This document shows, piece after piece, positions 45,401-53,853 of a DNA stretch of 64,000 nt (positions are counted from its first letter, which is position 1; the number at the start of each line of letters is the position of its first letter). Made by a program: the position numbers and the translations under genes. Source of the DNA: Rhodobacterales bacterium HKCCA1288 (lineage in GTDB: Bacteria > Pseudomonadota > Alphaproteobacteria > Rhodobacterales > Rhodobacteraceae); the NCBI GenBank assembly GCA_015693905.1, contig CP065161.1:1240001-1304000 (forward strand), in the 5' to 3' direction. Below the pieces are notes generated by a model that was not told the DNA's origin, ran no database searches, and saw only the letters and a list, made by a program, of their open reading frames with translations.

Positions 45401-46129
45401 TCATTCGGACCCGTCACGCACCTGCGCGACCAAGGCCTGCAACTGCTCCTGTTCGACGAGACCCGGAACGAGCGCCTCACCGATCACGAAGGACGGAGTG
45501 CCGTTGAACCCCAGAGCCTGGCTAAGGCGCATGGAGGTTGCGATATGCTCTTCGATCTCGGGCGCCGCCATGTCCCGACGGAGCTGCACGAGATCGAGCC
45601 CGACTTCTTCGGCCACCCGCATGACGGCTGCCTCCTCCGCCCGGCCGTTCATCCCCATCAGAGCCCAGTGGAATTCCTCATAAAGGTCCTGTTCGCGTGC
45701 GGCGAGTGCGGCCCGCGCTGCAAAAACAGATCCCTCGCCCAGAATGGGCCACTCGCGATAGACGAGCCGAACGTTTGGATCGGCGGCCAGCAAAGCCTCG
45801 ATCTCCGGTTTTACCCGCCTGCAGTAGGGGCAGTTGTAGTCGAAGAACTCGACGATGGTGACGTCGCCATCAGGATTTCCGAGTACGGGCGCATTCGGAT
45901 CCCGCTCGAGAAGATCGCGCTCGTCCTCCAGAACCTGCGCTTGTGCCTCGGCCTGTGCGTCGGCCTCCTGACGTTGCAGGATGGCGACGGCCTCCATCAC
46001 GATTTGCGGGTTCTCTCGAATGGTCTCGAGGACCAGCTCGCGTACCCGATCCTCCGACAGGTCGTCCGCGGACGCGGCGATCGGCAGAAAAACGGCCAAT
46101 ACCGTGGCGCAGAGAATGGATTTCTTCAT
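45401..46129 (-). CDS. ScsC-like DsbA-family thiol oxidoreductase, copy 1
   Basis: The 242-residue periplasmic protein has a signal peptide (MKKSILCATVLAVFLPIAAS). A helical extension of about 60 residues (DLSEDRVRELVLETIRENP and on) resembles the ScsC trimerisation domain. A DsbA domain follows with FFDYNCPYCRR and cis-Pro loop NGTPSFVIG. ScsC proteins are disulfide isomerases linked to copper tolerance and are kept reduced by ScsB, which is encoded in the same cluster. The longer frame to 46186 is rejected for lack of a signal sequence at its start. Confidence 0.87.
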   Translation of the reverse strand: MKKSILCATVLAVFLPIAASADDLSEDRVRELVLETIRENPQIVMEAVAILQRQEADAQAEAQAQVLEDERDLLERDPNAPVLGNPDGDVTIVEFFDYNCPYCRRVKPEIEALLAADPNVRLVYREWPILGEGSVFAARAALAAREQDLYEEFHWALMGMNGRAEEAAVMRVAEEVGLDLVQLRRDMAAPEIEEHIATSMRLSQALGFNGTPSFVIGEALVPGLVEQEQLQALVAQVRDGSE

Positions 46130-46133
46130 TGGG

Positions 46134-46622
46134 TCAACTCCCTTCGTTGGCGAAGCTCGCCTCCGTACGGGCAGCCTGCGCGGCACGCGCGCGCTCCGGC
46201 CACGTCGATCGGATGTAGGCGAGAATGGTCCAGATTTCCTGATCGCTCAGCTGCCCGGAGAAGCCGGGCATGCCGCTGTCGAACTCGATGCCCTGCATGG
46301 CCAGCGTCTCACGGCCGCCAAGCTTCGTGTATTGGAACAGGACACTGTCGGGGTGGTGCCATGTATGCCCGGTCTCGTCGTGAGGGGGCGCCGGCAACCG
46401 GCCGTCGGGCCCCGGGCTTTGCCAGTCAGGCTGCCCTTCCAGGTTTGCGCCATGACAGGACGCGCAGTACTCGCCGTAGAGCACCTCACCTTGTGCCAGG
46501 TCGAGACCTTCTGGAATGACCATTGCAGCCTCAGACTCCGAGCCCCCGCCCTTCCACCAGAAAGCAACCAGCGCGACGGAGACGATGGCGGCAGCAGCTA
46601 CCGCGACGACACTCCTCCGCAT
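46134..46622 (-). CDS. c-type cytochrome, copy 1 of the MCO-adjacent type
   Basis: The 162-residue membrane-anchored or secreted monoheme cytochrome has an N-terminal helix (RSVVAVAAAAIVSVALVAFWW) and heme site CASCH at about 59-63. The axial methionine is probably the one in SGMPGFSGQLSDQEIW. An unusual loop PPHDETGHTWHHPDSVLF is conserved in copy 2. The ATG overlaps the stop of the multicopper oxidase gene (TGATG), so the two are made together. It is a likely electron acceptor for the oxidase or its substrate. Confidence 0.88.
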   Translation of the reverse strand: MRRSVVAVAAAAIVSVALVAFWWKGGGSESEAAMVIPEGLDLAQGEVLYGEYCASCHGANLEGQPDWQSPGPDGRLPAPPHDETGHTWHHPDSVLFQYTKLGGRETLAMQGIEFDSGMPGFSGQLSDQEIWTILAYIRSTWPERARAAQAARTEASFANEGS

Positions 46623-48016
46623 CAGGTCACCCTGACCCAAGTCGTCATCCCTGACGCGGCATGAGAAAGCATGTGGCAGTGAAACAGCCAGTCGCCGGGA
46701 TTATGCGCCGAAAACGCGATCTCGCGCGTCTCCCCCCCGAATGTCAGGACGGTATCCCGGAGCGGTCCTAGCGTGCCGTCTGCCGCGATCTCGCGGAAGT
46801 GCATTCCGTGAAGGTGCATGGCATGCGGAAAGGAGGTGTCATTGACTATTTCAAGACGGACCGGCTCATCACGTGCCAGAACGGCCAGTGGGTCATCTGT
46901 CATGCCGATGACGTCATTGAAGGCCCAGAACTGGTTGGCATCGACCAGTTGGCGAAAGGTTCTCCGCTCACCGTTGAATTGGGCCGACTGCAGGCGGCCC
47001 ATCGCGCCTCCACCCATGTGAAGGCGCACATGCCGGGCTTGTGAGAGATCCGGACGAGCCATGTTGGCGTTCGGGGGCAAGGCCTGCGGGGCATCCCTGC
47101 GCGCGCCGGACGATGCCGCGATCACCGGGAAGGCCGACTGAACGAACCCCTCACCGTTGTCGACACGAACCAGATAGGCCGTCTCACCTTGCTCCGCCAC
47201 GACGTCCACAAGGAGGTCGGCCCGCTGCCCCGGCCCGAGCAAAACCGTATCGGACACGGGCTGCGGCGCCTCCAGCGGCATGCCGTCGAGCGCCATCACC
47301 CAGCCTTCGAGGCCGGCCAGCGCCAGTTCGAAGATCCTGGCATTTGCCGCGTTCACGAGGCGAAGCCGCAGCCGCTCATGGCGGCGCACATCGAGGCTGT
47401 GCCCGTATTGTCCGTTCGTCGCGATGAAGTTCCCGACCCGGCCCGCGTGACTGCGATCATGGCGCGAGGTGAAGTCGGGATCGATCTGGGCAGTGTCAGG
47501 GTTCAGGAGCCAGTCGTCGAGGATCAGGACCTCGTCGCGATACACGTCGGGCCCCTCCGGCTCTTCGACCACGAGCGCTCCGTAAAGACCGCGCGCGACC
47601 TGTTCAACGGAGCGATTGTGGGCGTGGTACCAGTAGGTGCCGGCATCGGGCGCGACGAAATCGATGTCGAAGGACGCAGCCGGCGCGACGGCCTCCTGCG
47701 TCAGGCCCGCGACACCGTCCATCGCATTGTCGATCCGGACGCCGTGCCAGTGGAGCGACGTGGCCTGAGGCAGTTCATTGACCAGCCGGCGCGTGACACG
47801 ACCGCCCTGCCGAACCCGGATCACCGGTCCCGGCATGGAGCCGTCAAAGCCCCAGATGGCGGTCTGCGGATAGTCCGGCGGCGCCAGTTGCAGGCTGGCT
47901 TCGCGGGCCGTCAGCGGCACGGCCGAGTTGCTCTGCGCGAACAGATTGGACGGTGCGGTCGAGGCGAACCCCGCGGCCGCACCGATCTTCAGGATATCGC
48001 GTCTTGAGTAGGTCAT
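46622..48016 (-). CDS. Multicopper oxidase, copy 1
   Basis: The 464-residue periplasmic oxidase has a Tat signal (SRRDILKIGAAAGF) and three cupredoxin domains. All four copper motifs are intact: HWH at 89-91, HAH at 131-133, HxxHxH at 398-403 and HCH-x3-H-x4-M at 446-457, so the type 1 site has Met as axial ligand. Relatives (CueO, CopA) oxidise Cu(I). There is no large Met-rich insert. ATG 48016 has GAGGAAGA upstream; the open frame to 48442 is only the shadow of the next gene. Confidence 0.92.
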   Translation of the reverse strand: MTYSRRDILKIGAAAGFASTAPSNLFAQSNSAVPLTAREASLQLAPPDYPQTAIWGFDGSMPGPVIRVRQGGRVTRRLVNELPQATSLHWHGVRIDNAMDGVAGLTQEAVAPAASFDIDFVAPDAGTYWYHAHNRSVEQVARGLYGALVVEEPEGPDVYRDEVLILDDWLLNPDTAQIDPDFTSRHDRSHAGRVGNFIATNGQYGHSLDVRRHERLRLRLVNAANARIFELALAGLEGWVMALDGMPLEAPQPVSDTVLLGPGQRADLLVDVVAEQGETAYLVRVDNGEGFVQSAFPVIAASSGARRDAPQALPPNANMARPDLSQARHVRLHMGGGAMGRLQSAQFNGERRTFRQLVDANQFWAFNDVIGMTDDPLAVLARDEPVRLEIVNDTSFPHAMHLHGMHFREIAADGTLGPLRDTVLTFGGETREIAFSAHNPGDWLFHCHMLSHAASGMTTWVRVT

Positions 48017-48060
48017 GTCATCTTCCTCGGGGGCGCACGCCAGGATTGGATCGCGCCATC

Positions 48061-48999
48061 TCAGTCGGCCTCGCCTTCCGTCGCATGCACACCTGCCATC
48101 TCGATCCCGGCGACATCGCTGTCGAGCAGGTATGTAGCCATCGCTTCGAGATCCGCGGGTGTCAGGAAGCTCGTCCCGTACATGACGACCTCTCCCATCG
48201 AGCCTCCGAAAGCGTCGCCGGAGGGCGTGATGCCCGTTCTGAGAGCGTAGGCGAGGTTGGAGACGGTCCAGCCGCCCGCAATCAGGTCGGGGGATCTGAT
48301 CGACGGAGCGTCGTTGCCGCCGGGAAGCGCATCGTTGCCGGCGAACACGGCGTCGAGCACGCGCCCACCCGCAAGGTTCCGCTCCGTATGGCAGGCGCCG
48401 CAATGCGTCGCGCCCCGAACCAGTTCCCGCCCGCGGTTCCACATCTCACTCTGCCCATCGACCGGCTCCGTCTCAGGATCATCGAGATAGGCCGCCCGCC
48501 AGAGCTTCAGACCCCAGCGCTGATCGAAAGGGAACATCACGTCATGCGAGGGCGCATTTTCGGCCACCGGAGGAACAGTCTGGAATGCGGCCCAGAGGTC
48601 GGCAATGTCCTGGTCGGAAAAGTCAGCGTAGAACGGATAGGTGAATGTCGGATAGTAGGGCGCGCCATCCGGCCCGATGCCTTGCCGCACCGCGCGCGCA
48701 AAGTCCTCGACAGTCCACGCTCCGATGCCAAAGTCGGGGTCAGTGGTAATATTCGGCGGATAGAACGTGCCGAAATCGGTTGGAAGCGGCGCGCCGCCGG
48801 CAAGCGGCGCGCCTCCGTCCTCGAAGTTGGTGTGACAGGCAATGCAGCCGCTGGCGCGGGCCAGATAGGCCCCGCGCTCGATATCTCCGACCAGCTCGAT
48901 TGGTTCCGGCTCCACCCCAACCGGCCATGCGGCCAGCGCAGCGACGGTCGCGACACCAAGCACCGCAGCCGCTGCGCCGAATTTCAGGACCGGGCGCAT
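48061..48999 (-). CDS. Diheme cytochrome c, cluster 1 only
   Basis: The 312-residue secreted or anchored protein has a hydrophobic N-terminus and two heme-binding motifs, CIACH (about 52) and CGACH (about 200). The blocks between them (GTFYPPNITTDPDFGIGAWT, VRQGIGPDGAPYYPTFTY) are those of the cytochrome subunits of membrane alcohol/gluconate dehydrogenases. Here it stands beside a copper oxidase instead. ATG 48999 follows GAGG; a GTG at 49005 overlapping the previous stop is also possible. Cluster 2 has no counterpart. Confidence 0.88.
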   Translation of the reverse strand: MRPVLKFGAAAAVLGVATVAALAAWPVGVEPEPIELVGDIERGAYLARASGCIACHTNFEDGGAPLAGGAPLPTDFGTFYPPNITTDPDFGIGAWTVEDFARAVRQGIGPDGAPYYPTFTYPFYADFSDQDIADLWAAFQTVPPVAENAPSHDVMFPFDQRWGLKLWRAAYLDDPETEPVDGQSEMWNRGRELVRGATHCGACHTERNLAGGRVLDAVFAGNDALPGGNDAPSIRSPDLIAGGWTVSNLAYALRTGITPSGDAFGGSMGEVVMYGTSFLTPADLEAMATYLLDSDVAGIEMAGVHATEGEAD

Positions 49000-49001
49000 C
49001 G

Positions 49002-49601
49002 TCACTCGTCCTCGGCGCGAAACCGGGTGTGACAGGCCGAACAGACCTGGCTCGTCATTGCGAATGCCGCATCGGCGGGCATGGCGCCGATATCTGCGGC
49101 GGTCATGCCACTCATCATGCCGCCGCCCATCATGCCGTTGCCACTGCCCATCATGGCGCTGCCGTTTCCGCCCATCATGCTGCCGCCGCCCATCATGGTG
49201 CCGGTAGACATCCCACCTTGCTCATGAGCGAGGCCGTTGTCTGCGGCCAGGGCGAGACCGCGTGCGGCCACCTGCATCTGCTCAGCGAGGGCGGCGAACC
49301 TGTCCCACTCATCCCAGATCAGATCGCGGGCCTCGGAGGGTGCGCCGTTGCTCCCTTCCGGGAAGAGATCCGTCATGGCGCTGCCGGAATGCGCCTCGAT
49401 GGTTTCCGCCGCGCGCCTCACGGCGTCTGCATCGTATTCGCGTTCGCCGCGCATCATGGGGGCGACGGCCTGCACCGCATCGCCCATAGCCTTCATGCCT
49501 TCCATGCGCTTCAGGACGACGCCGGTGGCGCCCGTGTGCGCCAGCGCCGCCGCACCGGCGACAACACTCGCGATAGCAATGCTCGTCAGTCTGATGTTCA
49601 T
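49002..49601 (-). CDS. Cytochrome c' (class II) with a Met-rich insertion
   Basis: The 199-residue periplasmic protein has a signal peptide (to about residue 21). The four-helix cytochrome c' pattern has the heme motif CSACHTRFR at 187-195, almost at the C-terminus, as in class II cytochromes. Between helices 3 and 4, residues 131-166 are a Met/Gly/Ser stretch with twelve methionines in pairs (MMGG, MMGS), unlike ordinary cytochrome c'. Paired methionines commonly bind Cu(I). ATG 49601 begins the signal sequence. Confidence 0.85.
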   Translation of the reverse strand: MNIRLTSIAIASVVAGAAALAHTGATGVVLKRMEGMKAMGDAVQAVAPMMRGEREYDADAVRRAAETIEAHSGSAMTDLFPEGSNGAPSEARDLIWDEWDRFAALAEQMQVAARGLALAADNGLAHEQGGMSTGTMMGGGSMMGGNGSAMMGSGNGMMGGGMMSGMTAADIGAMPADAAFAMTSQVCSACHTRFRAEDE

Positions 49602-49642
49602 AGGGTTTCTCCTCGTCTCGGGGGTCGAAATTCTAGCAAGGC

Positions 49643-49972
49643 TCACGACCCATTTCGGGGAGGCGGTAGATCAAAAGGTATCGTCACGCTTTGGCCATCG
49701 CTTCTGGTCAAAGCAAAGCGATGGCCGAATTCCGCAACTTGGATTTCGAACCGGGGATTATTCAGAAACACGGATACGGTCTTGCAATCGAGCCCCGGAT
49801 GACAATGCCGGTCCACCGCTGCGTTTTCATCCTCGGCATGGCCTCGATGAGCGTCCGCATGGTCGTGCAAGTCCACTTGCTCCGACACTCCGCCCATTGC
49901 GGAAGCGGTATCGGGCAAAGACGAGAGGGCCATCGACAGCACGACGCAGACGACGAGAATGGCTCTGGCCAA
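49643..49972 (-). CDS. Small His-rich secreted protein, copy 1
   Basis: The 109-residue product starts at TTG 49972 and has a signal peptide (ILVVCVVLSMALSSL). A His/Asp segment follows, VDLHDHADAHRGHAED, then RHCHPGLDC with two cysteines. The C-terminus IPFDLPPPRNGS resembles the VDLPPPR tail of the copy-2 protein. The pattern suggests a periplasmic metal-binding protein or small chaperone. It lies between two cytochrome genes. Confidence 0.7.
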   Translation of the reverse strand: MARAILVVCVVLSMALSSLPDTASAMGGVSEQVDLHDHADAHRGHAEDENAAVDRHCHPGLDCKTVSVFLNNPRFEIQVAEFGHRFALTRSDGQSVTIPFDLPPPRNGS

Positions 49973-49992
49973 GGTGCGATGCCCGGTTCACA

Positions 49993-50448
49993 TCAATTGA
50001 TCCCGTTCGCACGCTGCAGTTCACGGACATACGCCGTGATGGCCATGACATCGGCGCGCGTGACGCCTTCAACCGGCGGCATGTTCCCGAAATTCCAATG
50101 ATGCGCCATCACGCCGTTCTGGGCAGCCAGAAGAAACGCGGCATCTGCGTGGTGGCTGGGTTCATAGATACGGTGAACGAGCGGCGGCCCGATCCCCTGA
50201 CGTCCGGCCGCGTTCTCGCCATGACACTGGGCGCACAGACCCTCAAACCCGCGTTGCCCGATCTGCGCCTGCCCCGAGAGTGTTTCAGGCACCTGCACCT
50301 CGACCATGGGCGAGCCTTGTGCGACCGCCACTGCGTCCGAGGCAGCCGTTGGATTCTGCTCGTTGCCGCCCGGCGCGAATAGCCACCAGCCAACTCCGAC
50401 GAAAACCGCAATGAATGCGATCGCGACCGTGACAGTCTTTGAATTCAT
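49993..50448 (-). CDS. c-type cytochrome at the head of cluster 1
   Basis: The 151-residue protein has one N-terminal anchor (VTVAIAFIAVFVGVGWWLF), a heme motif CAQCH at about 73-77 and likely axial Met in FGNMPPVEG. The stretch YEPSHHADAAFLLAAQNGV is shared with the copy-2 homologue at 62426-62890. It is the first gene of the leftward arm, reading away from the shared promoter. It probably passes electrons from the periplasmic oxidation steps to a terminal oxidase. Confidence 0.88.
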   Translation of the reverse strand: MNSKTVTVAIAFIAVFVGVGWWLFAPGGNEQNPTAASDAVAVAQGSPMVEVQVPETLSGQAQIGQRGFEGLCAQCHGENAAGRQGIGPPLVHRIYEPSHHADAAFLLAAQNGVMAHHWNFGNMPPVEGVTRADVMAITAYVRELQRANGIN

Positions 50449-50537
50449 TCTGCTCTCACATCTTGTCGTGTGCTCGGTTTGGCGCCCATGGATTTCTTAC
50501 ACGCTTCGCGCTATCCATCAACCTGACAAGGCAGTGA

Positions 50538-50565
50538 TTTTTGTATCGGTATGTATCCTTGACCT
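50538..50565. promoter_or_regulatory. Direct-repeat element in the cluster 1 bidirectional control region
   Basis: TGTATC at 50542-50547 and 50552-50557 is repeated with a 10-bp period and followed by TTGACC (50559-50564), which may be the -35 of the rightward promoter. The same arrangement, including ATGTATCCTTGACCT, occurs at 63028-63056 before cluster 2. Tandem 10-bp repeats are how OmpR/PhoB-type regulators bind. Confidence 0.65.
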
Positions 50566-50614
50566 ACCGGCGGTGATGGACTGCAAATGGCTTCGAAGGT
50601 TCGGGAACGGTTTG

Positions 50615-51379
50615 ATGGCCGACAGGCGCACACTTCTCTTGATGCTTGTTGCAGGCGGCGCCGTGGTCGGCGGATTTCGCGTGCTGCCTTCCCTGTTCGA
50701 AGGTTTGCCCGAGTTTGAACCCCTCGATGACCCGCCGGGATTTCGACGGGTTGCGGGCGGGTCCGTCTCTTCGGGCTTCAATCCGTTTGCGGGTCTGAGC
50801 GTCGGCGCAGCGGAGGAAACACCGGCGCGAGTGACCCCCGACAGCCTCCGTGCAGATCTGTGCTCGCATCTCTTCGGGACTGCGGCGAGATCCGAAGGCG
50901 TGGTCCCGATTGCGTCTTTCGCCGACTACTACTGTCCATATTGCAGGGTGCAGACCAAGCGGCTTTCAGAACTGGGATCCGAACTTGGCTCAGAGGTCGC
51001 CATCGAGTGGCATGAGCTGCCGCTTCTTGGCGAAACCTCGATCCTTGCAGCGCGCGCTGCGCTCGCCGCAAAGCGCCAGGACGCCTACGTATCGTTCCAC
51101 GAGAGCCTTCTGACAAGCCCGTTCCGCGCGAACGCGGAATATTTGTCCCTGTTGTCCGAGCGGATTGGTGTGGACCATGCTCGATTGATCGCAGACATGG
51201 AGAGCGACAGCGTCTCTCGCGAACTTGAAATCAGTGCTGCGCTCTCTCGCCTGTTCGCTTTCGTGGGGACGCCTGCAATGGTGGTCGGTCGGACTGTGAT
51301 CCAGGGAGAGGTGTCGGATCGAACCTTGCGCCGGATCATCAGCCTGGAGCGAGAGGAAGGCTGGTCCTCGGTATGCTGA
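50615..51379 (+). CDS. DsbA-family thiol oxidoreductase of the ScsC type
   Basis: The 254-residue protein has an N-terminal hydrophobic anchor or signal (LLLMLVAGGAVVGGF) and a DsbA domain with FADYYCPYCRVQ and cis-Pro loop VGTPAMVVG. About 70 residues lie between them. It starts the rightward arm and overlaps scsB by seven bases, so it is a direct partner of that reductase. ATG 50615 is preferred because the direct-repeat element and likely promoter end near 50590; ATG 50576 is in frame but lies within that promoter. Confidence 0.82.
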   Translation: MADRRTLLLMLVAGGAVVGGFRVLPSLFEGLPEFEPLDDPPGFRRVAGGSVSSGFNPFAGLSVGAAEETPARVTPDSLRADLCSHLFGTAARSEGVVPIASFADYYCPYCRVQTKRLSELGSELGSEVAIEWHELPLLGETSILAARAALAAKRQDAYVSFHESLLTSPFRANAEYLSLLSERIGVDHARLIADMESDSVSRELEISAALSRLFAFVGTPAMVVGRTVIQGEVSDRTLRRIISLEREEGWSSVC

Positions 51380-53511
51380 CCCGTTTCAAGGCAGATTGTC
51401 TCCGCATTCTGGCGGGCGCCATGCTCGCGGCCATCTTCTTTTCCGCCGCCTCGTCCCAAGTCGGCGCCGCCAGTTCGGATCCCGTCACGACACCGGCAGT
51501 GACCGCGCGGCTTCTGACCGTCGAGAACGGGATTGCGCCCGGCGCCGGCACGCTTTCGGCCGGGTTGGCGCTGGATCTCGCCGAGGGCTGGAAGACCTAC
51601 TGGCGCACGCCCGGAGAGGTTGGCTTTCCGCCGGAGATCGACTGGTCGGGATCGCAGAATATTGCGTCGATCGATTTCCAGTGGCCGGCGCCGGACCGCT
51701 TCATCGCATTCGGCATCGAGAACTTCGGCTATCACGACGAAGTTGTCTTTCCGATCCGCATAACGCTGGAGGAACCGGGCGCGCCGGTTCGGCTTTCTGC
51801 GGACGTGACGCTGCTCACATGCTCGGACATCTGCGTTCCACAGGAGTTCTCCTTGTCCCTCGATGTGCCGACCGGCATCGGCATCGACGAGGCGAGCGCC
51901 GCGCGCATCACGGCCTTTGCTGATCGGGTTCCTGTCGATCCGTCCGCCGGGGGCATCACCGACGTGTCCGCATATGTCGATCCGGCAATGAGCGCGGTGG
52001 TGGTCTCGCTGCTGGGCGAAGCGCCCTTCACCGCGCCGGACATCTTTGTCGAGCTTGGGCCGTTTACCTCTCTCGGCCGCCCGGACATCCGCCTTGGCGA
52101 CGATGGATATCTCCTCTGGGCCCGCGTTCCGATACTCTCTGCGCTGGACAGCCCTTTGCAGGACCTCTTGGTGACAGTGACTGACGCGGGCGGGTTCGCT
52201 GTCACCGCAGCCCCCCGATCCCTTTCGGAACCGCCTGAACCACCCTTCGCTGTCGCGACCTCAGGCGTCGATCTTGCGGCGCTGGTCTGGATCGCTGCCA
52301 CCGCGTTCATTGGAGGCCTCGTTCTCAACGCGATGCCTTGTGTCCTTCCAGTTCTGTCGATCAAGCTCGCTTCCGCCATGCGGCTGGGTGGCGACGACAG
52401 GATTGCGGTCCGACGGGGGTTTCTCGCTTCGGCCGCAGGCGTGATGGCATTCATGTGGGGCCTCGCTGCCGTTCTTTTCATGCTGCGGGAGATCGGCGTC
52501 ACGGTGGGATGGGGCCTTCAATTCCAGAACCCGGTCTTCCTCTCCCTGATGGTGCTGGTTGTTGGGGTATTCGCAGCCAATCTCGCGGGCGCGTTCGAGA
52601 TTGCGCTGCCGTCTCGCCTGCAGACGCGGCTGGCGAATGCAGGCTCAGCGCAAGGCCTGTCCGGGGATTTTGCCGCGGGGGCTTTCGCAGCCATCCTCGC
52701 GACCCCGTGTTCGGCCCCCTTCCTCGGAACCGCCGTCGCCTTCGCGCTGGCCGGTCGCGGCATCGACATCGCGGTCGTCTTCACGTTCCTCGGGCTTGGA
52801 CTGGCAGCCCCGTACCTGGTCATCGCCGCGCGGCCCGGATTGGTCCGGCGCCTCCCGAAACCAGGGAGGTGGATGAGCCTGCTACGCGCGGTTCTCGGTC
52901 TCCTGCTTGGCGGGACCGCTCTTTGGCTGGTGTGGGTCATGATTGGCGTTGCAGGACCGATCGCGACCCTCGCGTCCGTTGCAGTGACCGCCGTCATCGT
53001 CGGGGTTCTATCTATGCGCGGTCTGAGCGGTACGGCGCGGAGTGCAACCGCAGCCGCTCTCGCCTTCGTGATGCTGTTCGCCACCGGAACCCTGTCCGAT
53101 CACCTTTCGTCGCCCGGAACCATTGCATCCGAGTCGGGCGGAATTGCCTGGCTCCCGTTTGAACGGGCCGAAATCGCCCGACGCATCTCCACGGGGGAAA
53201 TTGTCTTCGTCGACGTGACGGCGGACTGGTGCCTGACATGCAAGGCCAATAAGGCGCTTGTGCTGGACCGAGACCCGGTCGCGGCTTTGTTGGGCTCTCC
53301 CGGGGTCGTAGCGATGCAGGCCGACTGGACCCGCCCGGACGAGGCGATTTCCCGCTATCTCGAGGGCTTCGGCCGCTTCGGTATCCCGTTCAACGTCGTC
53401 TATGGGCGGGGTGCGCCGGAGGGTATCGTTCTGCCGGAACTGCTGACGGCCGACGCAGTCATGGACGCCCTCGATCGGGCCGGAACCCGCGAGTTCAGCC
53501 GAACCGAGTGA
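51373..53511 (+). CDS. scsB: ScsB/DsbD-family protein-disulfide reductase
   Basis: The 712-residue inner-membrane protein carries electrons from cytosolic thioredoxin to periplasmic thiol proteins. A signal peptide is followed by a periplasmic domain with CSDICVP (about 153). Eight transmembrane helices hold the redox pair in LNAMPCVLPVLSIK and ATPCSAPFLGTA. A C-terminal thioredoxin-like domain has TADWCLTCKANK. That set matches ScsB, the partner of ScsC in copper tolerance. A second copy begins at 63662. Both start their mature part with the same TYWRTPGEVGFPPEIDWSGS. Confidence 0.92.
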   Translation: MLTRFKADCLRILAGAMLAAIFFSAASSQVGAASSDPVTTPAVTARLLTVENGIAPGAGTLSAGLALDLAEGWKTYWRTPGEVGFPPEIDWSGSQNIASIDFQWPAPDRFIAFGIENFGYHDEVVFPIRITLEEPGAPVRLSADVTLLTCSDICVPQEFSLSLDVPTGIGIDEASAARITAFADRVPVDPSAGGITDVSAYVDPAMSAVVVSLLGEAPFTAPDIFVELGPFTSLGRPDIRLGDDGYLLWARVPILSALDSPLQDLLVTVTDAGGFAVTAAPRSLSEPPEPPFAVATSGVDLAALVWIAATAFIGGLVLNAMPCVLPVLSIKLASAMRLGGDDRIAVRRGFLASAAGVMAFMWGLAAVLFMLREIGVTVGWGLQFQNPVFLSLMVLVVGVFAANLAGAFEIALPSRLQTRLANAGSAQGLSGDFAAGAFAAILATPCSAPFLGTAVAFALAGRGIDIAVVFTFLGLGLAAPYLVIAARPGLVRRLPKPGRWMSLLRAVLGLLLGGTALWLVWVMIGVAGPIATLASVAVTAVIVGVLSMRGLSGTARSATAAALAFVMLFATGTLSDHLSSPGTIASESGGIAWLPFERAEIARRISTGEIVFVDVTADWCLTCKANKALVLDRDPVAALLGSPGVVAMQADWTRPDEAISRYLEGFGRFGIPFNVVYGRGAPEGIVLPELLTADAVMDALDRAGTREFSRTE

Positions 53512-53532
53512 CCGGCCCGACGGGGTGATGCT

Positions 53533-53853
53533 TCAGCGTTCCAGCGCCTTCTTCCGGCGCTCGAATTCCTCTTCGTCGATCTCGCCGGCGGCGAAGCGCT
53601 CGCGCAGAATATCGACTGCATCGCGCCCTCCACGATTGCCACCGGCCTGGTTGTCGGTGAACCATTTCACGGCAAGAACGATCAAGACGATGACGACGCC
53701 CCAGAAAAGAAGCATCACCAGGCCGCCCACCATGCCGTAGCCGCCGCCCCACATCATGTGATCATACCTCCCCTGCCAATCCGCCGGAGGATCGGCCGCC
53801 ACTGCCGTCGGAAGCATGGCGAACGTCGCCATTATCGCTATCGATCTCAGCAT
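53533..53853 (-). CDS. SHOCT-domain small membrane protein
   Basis: The 106-residue protein has a signal peptide (MLRSIAIMATFAMLPTAVAA) and a Met/Gly-rich segment (DHMMWGGGYGMVGG). One transmembrane helix (about 48-66) is followed by a C-terminal SHOCT motif, DILRERFAAGEIDEEEFERRKKALE. Such proteins are common beside copper genes, but their role is unknown. AGGAG precedes ATG 53853. The gene starts inside the end of the histidine kinase gene, overlapping it by 92 bases. Confidence 0.85.
   Translation of the reverse strand: MLRSIAIMATFAMLPTAVAADPPADWQGRYDHMMWGGGYGMVGGLVMLLFWGVVIVLIVLAVKWFTDNQAGGNRGGRDAVDILRERFAAGEIDEEEFERRKKALER

Noticed and set aside
48017-48442. 142-residue N-terminal extension of multicopper oxidase copy 1
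   Set aside because: It is Arg-rich shadow translation of the diheme cytochrome gene. A Tat signal with a good ribosome site starts at 48016.
49080-49210. Repeat array that looks like short direct repeats (CCCATCATG units)
   Set aside because: It is the coding sequence of the Met-rich loop of cytochrome c'. Unit spacing is irregular and there are no spacers, so it is not a CRISPR array.
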